From positions 758,914-822,913 of the forward strand of contig NC_020170.2 of assembly GCF_000224145.3 (NCBI RefSeq): DNA of 64,000 nucleotides. Reading direction: 5' to 3'. Under the pieces are notes generated by a model that was not told the origin of the DNA, did no database searches, and saw nothing but the letters and a program-made list of their open reading frames with translations. Within the stretch, counting starts at the first letter, position 1. Every line of letters begins with the position of its first letter. The position numbers and the translations under genes are program-made. The DNA comes from Ciona intestinalis (lineage: Eukaryota > Chordata > Ascidiacea > Phlebobranchia > Cionidae). Shown piece by piece: positions 1 through 11,816 of the stretch.

Positions 1-2089
1 AAACAGCAATAAAAAGATTCACCACCGACATTGGCATAATGTTTAGAGACCAACAATTTTTGAAAGAACAAAAAAAGTATACAGAACACCAAGACCATAG
101 ATAAATTTACAAAAGATAAAAACACACTAGCATTTCAGCACACCATCTTGTTAAAAGCAGTTTACAACTTACCAACTCCTGATTCGATTGCTTGAAATAA
201 TAAGTGCTGTAACCATCTACCATCTGTACTTGTGCTTTTGTATCATTTGCTTTAAGCTGAAGGAAGAATTACAAAAGTAACAATTTAAAAAAAAGCATAC
301 AATGATTACACGACACAAAGCAATCTTTTAATCACTATTAAACAATGCTTCATACAGTTTAATAATTATGTTTGTCTCATTGAAAAAAGTGGTAAACAGG
401 TAAGCATAATTACTAAAAAAAAGTTATCTAAAAATATAGTCCATACCATTAGTTTCCAGCCTGTGGTGCTAGTTTGTTTAGATAAGTGATATAAAATATG
501 AGAAAAAATAATATTTATCTGTTATGCATTTTGTAGAAGTTGATCCTGACTGTATCAGAGGGCTGTTAGAATAGTTCGTAATATATTGAAACGAATTTGC
601 ACTTACTTCTTGTAAAACTGGGAGCACTGGTGTGTCTATTTGCTGAAGATAGAACAGTACCATAATTGTGTAAGCATAAGAAGACATATAGCCATGGAAT
701 GGACCAACCACATTACACTGTTTCACCAAGTACTTAATAAGATGTACAAGCACCAGACATCTTTCATCTATCTTTGAATAGCGATGAAGTAATTTGGAAT
801 TGTAGATCGGCTGGGAATAGTTGTTTTGATATAGTTTAATAAAGTCATCCTAAACTGTTAATGTGTTGTACAAGTGTTTTAGGTGTTTTCAGGTGAAAAT
901 TTTTATCCTGTAAGAATATTTCAAAGAGTTTCGAATGTGGTTTGTAAATGTTTCTACTTTTGATGAGCGAAAAACAATGCTAAACAGTATTCTAAACCTT
1001 ACAAAGTTAAAGAGCCACTCATATCAATATATTACACCTACTTACCCATTCATTGTTCAATGAGAATTCGAAATGTAAACTGCTTTTCTTGTGAATGCAT
1101 TTTATGATTGGAACGCGAGAATGAATGTATTCAACGTCATTAAACTGCTTACACTTTTTTAGACATCTCACAATTTGTTCAAAATGTTTCCTCTGTTTAT
1201 TTTGCTGAAATAAAAACTAAGTTTTTAGTCTGCTCACTATCAACACTCAATAATAATTGCACTTACAGGACTGAATCATTAGACATGCAAAAAATATTAA
1301 AATAATAACCCATAGAATTATATTCATGATAGTTTGTAAGTTGGCAATAGATTTATAAAATAAAACACCGATGTTATATTATATGCCGCAATAACAAAAG
1401 CTTACCTTTGTATTTGGTAAATTAGACAAACACACATCAACGTCGGAATCTTTTGAACCAAACCCATTGACAGATGAACCAAATAACTTTAATGTTAGTG
1501 AAGGATGAAAAGTCTTCTTGAGGTATTTTTTAATGTTTTGAAAAATCATTTGACGGTTAATATAGTGTGCTCTTGACAAAGCAACTTTTTCTGAAAAATA
1601 TTTATACAATTTTTATTATTGTAGGATACATAAACCTGTGAAAGTTGTTGCAAAGAAAATGTGATTGTTGCATGATACTAGATATAATAATACATTTATG
1701 CTTTTTTTTAGATTTAGCAAGGGTAAGAAACTATACTACTAAGTAAGAAAGAAATATTCCTAAAATGTAAACCAAGATATTCAATTGAACAAACAACAAA
1801 ACTTACTATAATATCTTAAGCATAGTTCATTTAAAGCATCGCAGTTTTCTTTCCCCTCAAATGTTCTGTTAAGAAACAGCTTTAAACATTATATATTTCA
1901 AACAGCTTGCATAGGTGTGGTCATGACAAACTTACTCAACTACTTCCTTGTGGTTGTCACTTAATTTGCATTTGAGGCTGATGGCAGCAGATTGCTGCAA
2001 TATTATACTTGTAATTAATATTTCAAGTGTAACAAGTATGTTTCTGTCTTACCAGATATATTATTTTGGGATAACTTCCAGATGAGAAC
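1..2089 (-). CDS. TUT4/7-like terminal uridylyltransferase (3' part; truncated by window edge)
   Basis: Supported exons, in coding order: 2053-2089, 1936-1994, 1807-1865, 1406-1590, 1046-1204, 607-849 and 173-256, all with GT-AG borders and matching phases. The 1406-1590 exon carries the nucleotidyltransferase signature LFGSSVNGFGSKDSDVDVCL (GS plus the DVD metal-binding pair). The 607-849 exon encodes the block GYMSSYAYTIMVLFYLQQ and the 173-256 exon VDGYSTYYFKQ; both match the central and PAP-associated parts of vertebrate TUT4/TUT7 (SSYAYTLMVLYFLQQ, VDGWNIYFFDQ) rather than canonical poly(A) polymerases. The family adds uridines to RNA 3' ends, for example to pre-let-7 and to mRNAs with short tails, in the cytoplasm. 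The C-terminus lies left of base 1. The 5' exons between 2090 and 3500 could not be resolved; a stretch near 2440-2490 encoding MEKVICLQSHIYYAG is a weak candidate with a phase that does not fit. Confidence 0.85.
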
Positions 2090-3503
2090 CTAAGGATAAA
2101 AAGTATTGAAGAATCATAATTCCGTAGTAAAACACATAATACTTTTTGATACAGGATGAAGTTATATATTTTATCCTAATCTATCACACACATTGTGTTT
2201 TATATACCCTATGTTGCCATGTGTAGTTTATAATATTGATAGTTTATAATACAAAAAACTTAAATACTCTAGAATCATGGTCAAGTTGGGCATGTTAGTG
2301 TTCATAAAACCCTTGCTCTAATACTATGGTATATTTTTTTTTTCTTATTTAGTAGCACATTACACTTAAATATGTATTCAATATCACACATTATAATTAA
2401 ATATGAACTGTAAGTACATTGCAAAATTACCTGCATAGTAAATGTGAGACTGAAGGCATATTACTTTCTCCATGGAATCAAATAAAACATACAAATGATG
2501 GAACATATAACCTAGGCACCTGAACAGCAAAAAAACATTACAAAGTTAGTGTTTTTATTGTCTAGAGATGCTGATTGCTGAATAAAATTGGCAGTAAATA
2601 AGCACCACAGTGAAACTGTTAAAAAAGGCACAATGTGTAAAATTTAAACTTTTCTGACAGTGTAAAAACATAATTCGGTTTTGTAAAAAAAACAGTTGCA
2701 AATCAAATTGTTGGGAAGTAGAAAATAAAAACCAATTTGACAACATTTGAATTAAAAACGTTCATTAAAAATTTAACAAATCCAAATTACTAAAAATATA
2801 TTTTGAAAATATTCACATGAAAATAAATACTGAGTAAATATTATAATATTAATAAGTACCATCAACATATTAATTACTTAAAGATAAGATTTACACTCTT
2901 GTTATGACAGTAAATTTAAGAAACGCAGAATTCATTGTTGAAATTTAATTATGTGCACCAATGTCTTTAATATTTCTACTATACGATAGATTTAGAATGC
3001 AATATAATTATACAGACATAAAGCTTTCAATAAAACACCTCCCAACACCCACACTATAAAAGAGGAAGCATATTATGATATCATACTAAAACATGGCTTG
3101 AAATGATTCAAGTTGTGTTAGATTGACAGGAATATGCAAGATTTAGAATATACATAAAAGAAGTGATTTATAAAATACAAACAGTAACATAGAAATGATT
3201 GATTAATAAAAATACAGTAGTTATTCTTGGCAAATAGCACAAACAAATACCTCAATTGCTTTAACCAGTATATGCAAAGTTTCCAGGGCTGGATTATGTC
3301 AAAATTTACTTAATGTTCTTGAAGCTCTCTTCTTGGAAATCCAGCCCTGGTTATACCTTAATTGTCTAACACCTACACTACACAGTCATACCATACACTC
3401 TAAAATCAATACATGCCTATTTCTATCCATGCCATCTACTTGGATACATGGGCCACCATATTGACTAATTGAATTGCACCAACCAATTAAGACAGAGCGG
3501 CAA

Positions 3504-6500
3504 TTATATGATTCCTTCAATAGTTTTTTGCAATCCCATGATTACAACTTCTGAGGATAACTTACACTGGCTGTGAGGTGACTTGTCCAGATTCTTTTTA
3601 ATTTCCTTCATAAAAAATGAGGAATATGGTAAATATCTGCTATACAACAAACTTAAGTGAAACAATATTTGCAATAAATTAATTCTATACACACATGACA
3701 CATGTAAGGTTGTGGTATTATCAGCTATGTCTTTGGTAATAACATTGGATAAGTAGAGTACTGTTTAATACAAAAAAAATATATATTTATAATTTATAAA
3801 GTTATATTATATATATATATATAATACATGCTTATATTATGATATTTATATATATATACTGTATACGCTATGGCTCAGTGGTTGGGCACTTGCATAGATA
3901 CATTGTAATCAAAGGAGAAATGTCCTTATACAGGAGGAACGCCCATTACACCAAACTAGTAGACACCAATGAGTTGACAAATTTGTCAGCTATACTAATA
4001 CAATAAAATTGGGTCAAAATAAAACCTATTACCTGTAATAATGAGGACAGTGGATTGTAGAAACTATAATCTTTAAATGCCTTATACACAGCCTTGAATG
4101 AGGGCCACTTATCATTATGAAATGACCGCCTGCATCCATGCATGACACTGACACCATTTTCAACTGCACTTCCACACATTTGCATGTACATACAATGATC
4201 TGGTCTGTAGTTTAGGTAGCAAGACATGACATAAAGCATCTCTAGAAAATAGACCAATTTAGATTTTTGAATTTCTTGTAATAAAAACAGCTTCTCGTTT
4301 TATTCATACAATGCAACCCTTAGTTTTGGATGTTCAGTAATGTAGCACTAAACTGAAATTAGAGTAGAAAATGTAACCAAAGTGAGTTGAGAATCTTAAA
4401 GTGTTTTACAATTTTCAAAACATAGATAACCCCCTAAAAAACTGAAATATTTTCAAAAATGTTGGTAATAAACTTATAATCAATTATGATAGTAAATGAT
4501 TTACTTCACATATGTCATTTAACCACGTATTATATAGTTTAAACTGACCAGGATTATGATGAAATATAATGTTCAGTATATCTTGATCTCCCCATGTAAG
4601 GTTGGACGAATATTTGCGAAATAATGGCAGCAAAAGATTATCCCACTTCAATTTTGATTTTTGGACGTCATTTTTGAAATCCGCTGACCGTAACCTTGTC
4701 ATGTTTATCAACATAACCTGGAAAATAAATAATTTAATCAACCTAAAAAAAGTAATATAAGGGTAATCAACCCCAAACAAATGGTATTTTATCATTAATT
4801 TACATAATTATTAAACAGATACAAAGTGCTAAACATTTATTTCGAACTTGTTGCTGGAAGATTAGTTTCAAGCATTTTATGTATATTTCATTGCCATATT
4901 ATCCTAAATATTTTAATATTAAATTAATAATTTACCCCAGAGTTTATTCCAGTATCACCATAGTATGGATGTCTTGCAAATCTACTGTACCAGCCAACTC
5001 TGGGATTCTCATGTTCAGGACTCATTGCCGATAGTTGAGTGGAGTTGAATCTGTAAGTCAAGTCTTTTCCTAGGTTTCAAAAAAGTTCTGCCAAACGCTT
5101 TCATGAGACTGTAACATATATGTTACACAAACTTATTTGGTAAATTATAGCAGTTACAAATGACCATCACCTCACAACTTTGGTGTTTAATTGATTTCTG
5201 TCTTTGAGTTTGAAGGTTAGATTTAAGGAACCTAAATTTTAATGGATGGCAAGAAAATGCCATTTCTTGTAACCTAGATGTTCACCATAATATGGTTTTA
5301 AAATCTGGTTTACTAATTAGTAATGACAATGGTTGCGGATAAAAACTGGGGAACCCCAAAAACTAAACTACTCAAGTGACAGGAGCCCAGGGTTTTCTAA
5401 AACTAGGGTACTAGATTTAAATGATGATAAACTGGATGGGCTTAAGTATGAGAGCTTACAAAACACAAACTTGTCCTCACTTCTTAAACTTAGCCCATAT
5501 ATCATCCACTGGGGACAGAAACAAGATATCAGTGTCCACATATAACAAGGAATCAACATTTGTTAAAATATTAGGAAGGAAAAGTCTCTGGGAAGCACAA
5601 ATTTTGAACAAACTTCGCCAGTTCTGTCCATCATTAGGGTAAGTTATTGGATAAAGTTTGTGAGTGAAACGAGATCGAAAGCAAGATGGCCATTGCTGGA
5701 TTCTGGAAATATAAAAATAATAACGAAACATTTAAAATAAACAAAAAATCATTGAAATATTATATTAACTGCCGAAACAAGATTTATTTTACTTGAAATT
5801 GTAAAAAAAAGCTTTATGCATAATATATATCTTATCCTACTTGTTATAAAACTTTAACATTTTTGAAATTATTAAAAACACCTTATTTTATGTTAACCAA
5901 AAAAAGGTGCTTGTAGAAAAGATTTGAATTTTGATTTTAAAAACAACAACTAAATATTCCACATAGCTTGGTCATATGCAACTCACCCTCTGTGGAACTT
6001 TTTAAATAAGTTAGGCTCGGTAAAAATATGAAAATTTGTTTTGCTTTTCGCAAATAAAGCAATGGTTTTGATGTTGACCAATGTTTCTTCTACCCTGTCA
6101 TCCTCACCACAAGCAACAACTGCCACATTTATGTTGGGAGTGGTGGATAATAATCTGTGGGGAGACGTTATTTATAAACCAAAGAATGGGATCTTAAAAT
6201 ACACAATAACCACATATATAGTACCATTTTACGAAATGTTGAAAGTTTGAAAATATTAAAATCAAGATTATGCTTTAGCAGCATAACATAACATGTGTAA
6301 ATGTAATAGGTCAAGAAACCTTCACACAGATATTGTGGTCTAGCTGATAAAAACCCAGTTGCAACACCTAAAAACTCTTAACTGCAATTTCTTTAAACCA
6401 GTGGTTTCTTATGGATTGTCTAACAAATAACAAAAATCACATTAAGTTACATACAATAACTAGTAAGCAGGAACAAGGTGCATAAATCCAAACATTTGTG

Positions 6501-7043
6501 ATGTAAAAAAATCAGTTTATATTTTTGGAAGAAATTATTTATTTAGTTTTATAATATGCCAATGCAACACATTTTAGAAAAAGCTTACAGATATAATAGG
6601 ACTTAGAATGTTGCAAATAACCTAACAATATTATATACAAAAGTAAACACAGTTATATAGAATTACTCACTTCCTTTTAATAAGACACTGTTGTAAAATG
6701 TGCTCCATAAAGTTTATCTTATCAAAGAAAAGTGAGCATTGCATTGAAGGTGTTTCATCTGTTTTCCTGAAATAGTTGGTACAGAATTGATGAAGAATGT
6801 TTTAATAATAGAAAATATCACAGACCAGAAAATACCGGTAGACTATTCTGCCATTAAAACTTATATATATATGTGTGTAAGTAAAAATCTGTGCTAATCT
6901 AAACATAAAAATGAAACAATGGCGATAACTTACCAGGATTTTATAATATCTGATAAATGTGTTGACACCAATTCAGAGGAAGCACTACAGCAAATGACAC
7001 AAATAACAATACTTAGACCCAAGATACTAAACCTACACATCAT
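3504..7043 (-). CDS. GXYLT1: glucoside xylosyltransferase (GXYLT1/2-like), complete
   Basis: Eight exons join in phase to 410 aa: 6934-7043, 6671-6766, 5987-6154, 5481-5702, 4936-5050, 4505-4717, 4033-4239 and 3504-3605. The first exon gives a short N-terminal hydrophobic segment starting [19 protein letters not shown], a signal anchor for a type II Golgi/ER enzyme. The catalytic region shows [31 protein letters not shown], the DTD metal-binding motif in [52 protein letters not shown] and NYRPDHC; all align with human GXYLT1 (440 aa). The family adds alpha-1,3-xylose to O-linked glucose on EGF repeats such as those of Notch. One paralogue cannot be assigned, so the symbol means the GXYLT1/2 family. 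The acceptor of exon 7 has two AGs in a row (tagag); phase requires the second. The 33-residue last exon is less conserved and less certain. Confidence 0.93.
3800..3862. repeat. AT-rich (TA)n microsatellite
   Basis: Low-complexity runs of TATATA fill this stretch, just before a tRNA-like SINE relic. Confidence 0.7.
3868..3960 (+). repeat. tRNA-like SINE relic
   Basis: The string TGGCTCAGTGGTTGGGCAC resembles a Pol III box A of a tRNA-derived SINE, followed by text similar to the body of the copy at 19926. It is short and diverged and lies between GXYLT exons. Confidence 0.4.
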
Positions 7044-7319
7044 GCTGTATGAAAAAATTAAACACGTAACTGATATTCACCAGTAAAATAACATTCTTGG
7101 ATATATAGATCAGATGTGATACATACATTGTAAGAAAAAACTACTTTTCAAATTTCTTAATAATTTGATTATTGATTTCGTTTCATAATGACAAATAAGA
7201 AATAATATCCTTGATAGATGGTAAAGGCTACATTACAATTCATTTACCGACTACAAGCTATCACGAAACAAACTTTACAGGCAAGATATTCACAAAATAT
7301 GTTTTTAAACAAAATAACA

Positions 7320-7754
7320 TTAACTATCATTTTCAACATCAAGTTCTTGGTCATTGCTGTTGTTTTGTCGGGAAGCAAATATACCATCTTGTTTTGCATG
7401 TTCTAACGCTCTTATGCGCATTTCAAGCTGATTGTTTTGTTTCTTTAATTCGTCAATGTCTTGTCTATCGGCGTTATTTTTCCGTGATACATCCTGTATG
7501 TATTCAGTAGCTTTGTTTAAAATCTGAGCCCTTGAAGTTTTTTCACCTTGCAGTGAAGGAACAGAATCTCGCAAGCCATTAAAACTTTCCTTTATATGAT
7601 CTCGCCTCTTTCTCTCTAGAGCATTGTGATGTGACCTCTTACTTAATCCATTTCCAGAGTCTTTGTCATCTACATCACTGTCAACATCCACATCCCGATC
7701 CTCCTCAAATGACTTGGTATATTCGTGATCCAGTTTTCCAGATTTTAATACAAA
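7320..7754 (-). CDS. MAX: MAX, MYC-associated bHLH-leucine-zipper factor (5' end unresolved)
   Basis: One open stretch encodes the basic region and helix 1 ([20 protein letters not shown]), then [20 protein letters not shown] and [12 protein letters not shown], followed by a zipper with heptad leucines ([20 protein letters not shown]). The identity to vertebrate MAX is high through the DNA-binding part. MAX binds E-boxes as a dimer with MYC, MXD or MNT proteins in the nucleus. The domain is unbroken here, whereas vertebrate MAX has introns in it. The acidic N-terminal part ([16 protein letters not shown]) has no in-frame ATG: the frame stays open to an in-frame stop at 7767-7769, so an upstream exon or a trans-spliced leader site must supply the start. 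The right limit of 7754 is one of several possible AG acceptors. The stop is at 7320-7322 and the tail is short, ending ELDVENDS. Confidence 0.9.
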   Translation of the reverse strand, partial: FVLKSGKLDHEYTKSFEEDRDVDVDSDVDDKDSGNGLSKRSHHNALERKRRDHIKESFNGLRDSVPSLQGEKTSRAQILNKATEYIQDVSRKNNADRQDIDELKKQNNQLEMRIRALEHAKQDGIFASRQNNSNDQELDVENDS

Positions 7755-8648
7755 CTTAAAATGAAACTATTCACCTGGTAGATATACAGGTTGGGTGATA
7801 TGTTGTTCATTTGTTCGCCAATTAACCGAGGAACAGAGAATCAATGCTATAACACTACTAATAGTCGTAATCCAACTAAGTATACGCAAACCAAAGCCAC
7901 ATGTCAACCTCCTCGCTTTAGTTCCTCATGCATAAATAGCAAACTTTTTTGTCCTGTATGCTTCAGTCGCTCTCCCTTCTGTGTCTCTCTCACACAAACA
8001 CACTCTTAATTTTTGAGCACGTTAGTGGTCATATAGATCTTTTTTCGTCGAACAGTTGTTCTTGTTGTTATTTTTGCGCGTTTTTTTTCCGCACTTATCC
8101 CATTTAATTCTAGCATTTTTTGATTTATCTCTTGATTGAAATCAAATCATAATATATATCTATAACTTTTAGATCAAATTATCAAATTTTAAACCGCATA
8201 ACTAGCGTGTGCATTTTTCATATCGTTATATTCCGAATAAAAAAAAGTTTACTGCTCGCAAAAATCATTATGCAGCAGTCACAATATGAATAATATTAAC
8301 CTCTAACATTACTTATATTTACTGCGTGATTACGGTTTGTCCAAATTCACGAAAACAAACGTTTTTAAGCGACGACAAGGTTACCACAGTCACCAATGAA
8401 CAAAATACATAGTTGATAAATACGATATTAAATTTAGGATATCGCCCGGTTTATGTATTTGACAATCGCTCTCTTAAAGGGGCATACCAAGGAAAAATCA
8501 AAATTTGTATATGGATAGATGTGCTCAAATGCAACCTAAAGGTAAAAGTTTCCCAAAACGATTACAGCTTTTAAAAAAATCGCATAAAAAATAACCCCTG
8601 GAGTAAAAAAAATCACCTGGTTCGACAATGCATGGGATTTCGCATAAG

Positions 8649-9500
8649 AAAAAATTTCACACTTTTGGTGACGTCACAGTTTTCGTGACGTCACATTTTT
8701 GTTGTGACGTCACACTTTTGGTGACGTCACATTTTTCGTGACATCACACTTTTCTTTTTGTGACGTCACAGTTTTTGTGACGTCACACTTTTCGTGACGT
8801 CACACACTTTTCGTGACGTCACACACTTTTTGTGACGTCACACACTTTTCGTGACGTCACATTTTTCGTGACGTCATATTTTTTGTGACGTAACATTTTT
8901 CGTGACGTCACACACTTTTCGTGACGTCACTTTTTTGTGACGTCACACTTTTCGTGACGTCACATTCTTTCGTAACGTCACATTTTTCCTGACGTCATTT
9001 TTTTCGTAACGTCACATTTTTGTTATGTCTTTTGTGACGGCACACTTTTGTTACGTCACAGTTTTCGTGACGTTACATTTTTGTTGTGACGTCACACTTT
9101 TGGTGACGCCATATTTTTCGTGACGTCACAGTTTTCGTAACGTCACAGTTTTGTGACGCCACATGTTTTTGTGACGTCACACTTTTCGTGACGTCACACA
9201 CTTTTCGTGACGTCACACACTTTTTGTGACGTCACACACTTTTCGTGACGTCACATTTTTCGTGACGTCATATTTTTTGTGACGTAACATTTTTCGTGAC
9301 GTCACACACTTTTCGTGACGTCACATTTTTTGTGACGTCACACTTTTCGTGACGTCACATTCTTTCGTAACGTCACATTTTTCCTGACGTCATTTTTTTC
9401 GTAACGTCACATTTTTGTTATGTCTTTTGTGACGTCACAGTTTTCGTGACGTCACATTTTTGTCGTTTCGTGACGTCACATTTTCGTAACTTCACATTTT
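8649..9500. repeat. TGACGTCA (CRE-like) satellite array
   Basis: The array is made of short units of about 16-24 bases, such as TTTTCGTGACGTCACA. By hand I count about 32 perfect TGACGTCA palindromes plus many one-base variants (TAACGTCA, TGACGTAA, TGACGCCA). A higher-order period is visible: the block around 8788-8990 recurs around 9181-9385, an offset of about 394-395 bases with only small changes. The array lies between MAX and the decarboxylase gene. TGACGTCA is the consensus site of CREB/ATF factors; whether anything binds here is not known. Confidence 0.95.
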
Positions 9501-9763
9501 TTGTGGGGTCACAATTTTTCGCGATGCCACTTATTTTTATTATGTAGCATAGCTTATCAAAGTTAAAAAAGGTTTAAATATTTTATAGTGCCATCCATAT
9601 TAGTTGCAGGACCAACTGCAACCAACCATTCACGAAATGGGTTATGACATCGCAATAATATTATGTTATTTTACATAAAAAAATTCTAGTTGTTGGAATA
9701 CTGTAAATAACCCTCAAAAACCAGTTTATGATCCCTTAATTGTCCCTGTTTTTTCCATCCTAC
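9471..9763 (+). repeat. flank copy 1 of a duplicated segment (probable second haplotype)
   Basis: This stretch, from the last CRE units through TTTTTTCCATCCTACT, is nearly identical to 11141-11816, with a few substitutions. It lacks a segment of about 357 bases present in the other copy between the strings ACGAAATG and GGTTATGAC. The most economical reading is two alleles of one site placed in tandem by the assembly. Confidence 0.85.
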
Positions 9764-10640
9764 TGTAGTGATCGACGTGTGAAAGCGGGCGATAATAATG
9801 TTATCGTTGTAATTCCATGCTTACCGATGTTGTATGTTTACTGTTTAATGATATTGTGTGAGTCCACGTACCGATGCCTGACAACGGAAACTGTCACAAT
9901 TTCCTAGCCGTTTCCTAATTAAGATGCGTGGCTGCTGGCAGGATTTATCGTTGTAAATTGTGTGTGAACTATGCTCAATACCCAGACATTGTATCTGTAG
10001 TTGCGTTATGTGTGACTGGCGGTAAGCCTGGAGGCTGACGTGTTCCCTTCTTCTCACAACTCTCGTCTGTATAAAAGATGGATGCGCCATGATTCGGCAC
10101 GCATTGAGCCGTAATTTCTGCTATCGTTATCGTATCGTTACGTCACTGTCAAGTTACTAATAAAGGAGTTATTAAGTGTTGATCTGGTTCCAATTGATCG
10201 GTGATTAAACGAGGTACAGCATCTAGTACGCGCGAAGAGGAGTACGATAGGACCAGACCCAACAAAGTGGTGACCCCTTCTGAACACGACCTTCCGACGA
10301 CCGAGAAACGAAGACAGAAGACCTACCGAAGACAGTTCTACGGTGCGGCAACATATTTAAGCTTTTTGCATGTTCAAAATATCGTAAATTTAAATTCGTC
10401 TCGGGGCTCTAAGTATCATGGCCCAGTTTCTTTCGTTTCTGAAACGCCCAAAATCTAAGGCGGCTAAGCATTCCACGCCCCTTATGGGCGACATACCCAC
10501 ATTTTCGCCGTCGCCTCTGGTGCCGCCACCTGAGGAACGATTCAATGTTCACCGGCAAACCCCAGTGGTTATTCCTTCGTCACCTTCTAGTAGCTCACCC
10601 TCTAGTAGCTCGAATCCGTTTACAAGTGGTAACGGTGCTT
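9764..10640 (+). mobile_element. LTR-retrotransposon fossil, 5' part only (Gypsy/BEL-type)
   Basis: Sequence starting at 9764 is absent from the otherwise matching copy at 11817, so it is an insertion. It looks like a 5' LTR with a TATA-like box (GTATAAAAG near 10070) and an AATAAA near 10160, then a TGGTGACCCC string near 10270 like the primer-binding region of some LTR families. A reading frame from about 10418 has a Ser/Pro-rich, gag-like N-terminal composition. The rest of the element is hidden by the assembly gap, and no 3' LTR is seen in this window. Family assignment and age are uncertain; it may be young, being present in only one of two near-identical copies. Confidence 0.55.
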
Positions 10641-11140
10641 NNNNNNNNNNNNNNNNNNNNNNNNNNNNNNNNNNNNNNNNNNNNNNNNNNNNNNNNNNNN
10701 NNNNNNNNNNNNNNNNNNNNNNNNNNNNNNNNNNNNNNNNNNNNNNNNNNNNNNNNNNNNNNNNNNNNNNNNNNNNNNNNNNNNNNNNNNNNNNNNNNNN
10801 NNNNNNNNNNNNNNNNNNNNNNNNNNNNNNNNNNNNNNNNNNNNNNNNNNNNNNNNNNNNNNNNNNNNNNNNNNNNNNNNNNNNNNNNNNNNNNNNNNNN
10901 NNNNNNNNNNNNNNNNNNNNNNNNNNNNNNNNNNNNNNNNNNNNNNNNNNNNNNNNNNNNNNNNNNNNNNNNNNNNNNNNNNNNNNNNNNNNNNNNNNNN
11001 NNNNNNNNNNNNNNNNNNNNNNNNNNNNNNNNNNNNNNNNNNNNNNNNNNNNNNNNNNNNNNNNNNNNNNNNNNNNNNNNNNNNNNNNNNNNNNNNNNNN
11101 NNNNNNNNNNNNNNNNNNNNNNNNNNNNNNNNNNNNNNNN
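10641..11140. other. assembly gap (500 N)
   Basis: Exactly 500 N, probably a placeholder length. It separates the LTR fossil from the re-entry into the CRE-like array. Confidence 0.99.
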
Positions 11141-11816
11141 TTTTTCGTGACGTCATTTTTTTCGTGACGTCACATTTTCGTAACTTCACATTTTTTTGTG
11201 GGGTCACAATTTTTCGCGATGCCACTTATTTTTGTTATGTAGCATAGCTTATCAAAGTTAAAAAAGGTTTAAAAATCTTATAGTACCATCCATATTAGTT
11301 GCAGGACCAACTGCAACCAACCATTCACGAAATGTAACAGCCACGCATTGGAACGTAAGTGTTTTGTAAACTAGAACAGTAATTGTTGCTACTGTCTCTC
11401 ACTGTATTGATTCACCTATCAAAACAACTGAATAATGGTCACTATACTTTGCAACATGTGATTTAATAAAGTGAATTGTTATAAATAAATACAAATACAT
11501 GAACTTATAGCACATGCACTACTAACATGATTGCAGTGTATGTAACTTAATTGGTACAAAGTTATCTTTTCTAGCTCTTCTATAAAATGTTGTGAACAGA
11601 ATTATTATGCTTCTAAAAGTATGGCTTCTTATTATAATCATTTTTTAGGGACTGAAATTATAATGAAAATGTTATTATTTTTGTAATGTCATTGGGTTAT
11701 GACATCGCAATAATATTATGTTATTTTACATAAAAAATTCTAGTTGTTGGAATACTGTAAATAACCTTCAAAAACCAGTTTATGATCCCTTAATTGTCCC
11801 TGTTTTTTCCATCCTA
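11141..11816 (+). repeat. flank copy 2 of the duplicated segment (apparently unoccupied allele)
   Basis: Begins in CRE-like units and repeats 9471-9763 almost exactly. It carries about 357 extra bases (roughly 11336-11692) with no clear terminal inverted repeats. It continues past 11816 into unique sequence where the first copy has the LTR fossil. Confidence 0.85.

Noticed and set aside
3504-7043. Functional link between GXYLT and the EGF-rich gene in the same window
   Set aside because: The EGF modules of the ZP gene lack the C-x-S-x-P-C O-glucose consensus as far as I can read, so neighbourhood alone is not evidence.
8649-9500. CRISPR-like array (regular short repeats)
   Set aside because: Units and spacers are both repetitive, the spacing is irregular, and the window is an animal genome; it is a satellite.
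9845-10458. Open frames inside the LTR region as host genes
   Set aside because: They lie in non-coding LTR/leader sequence of an element fossil and have no host homology.
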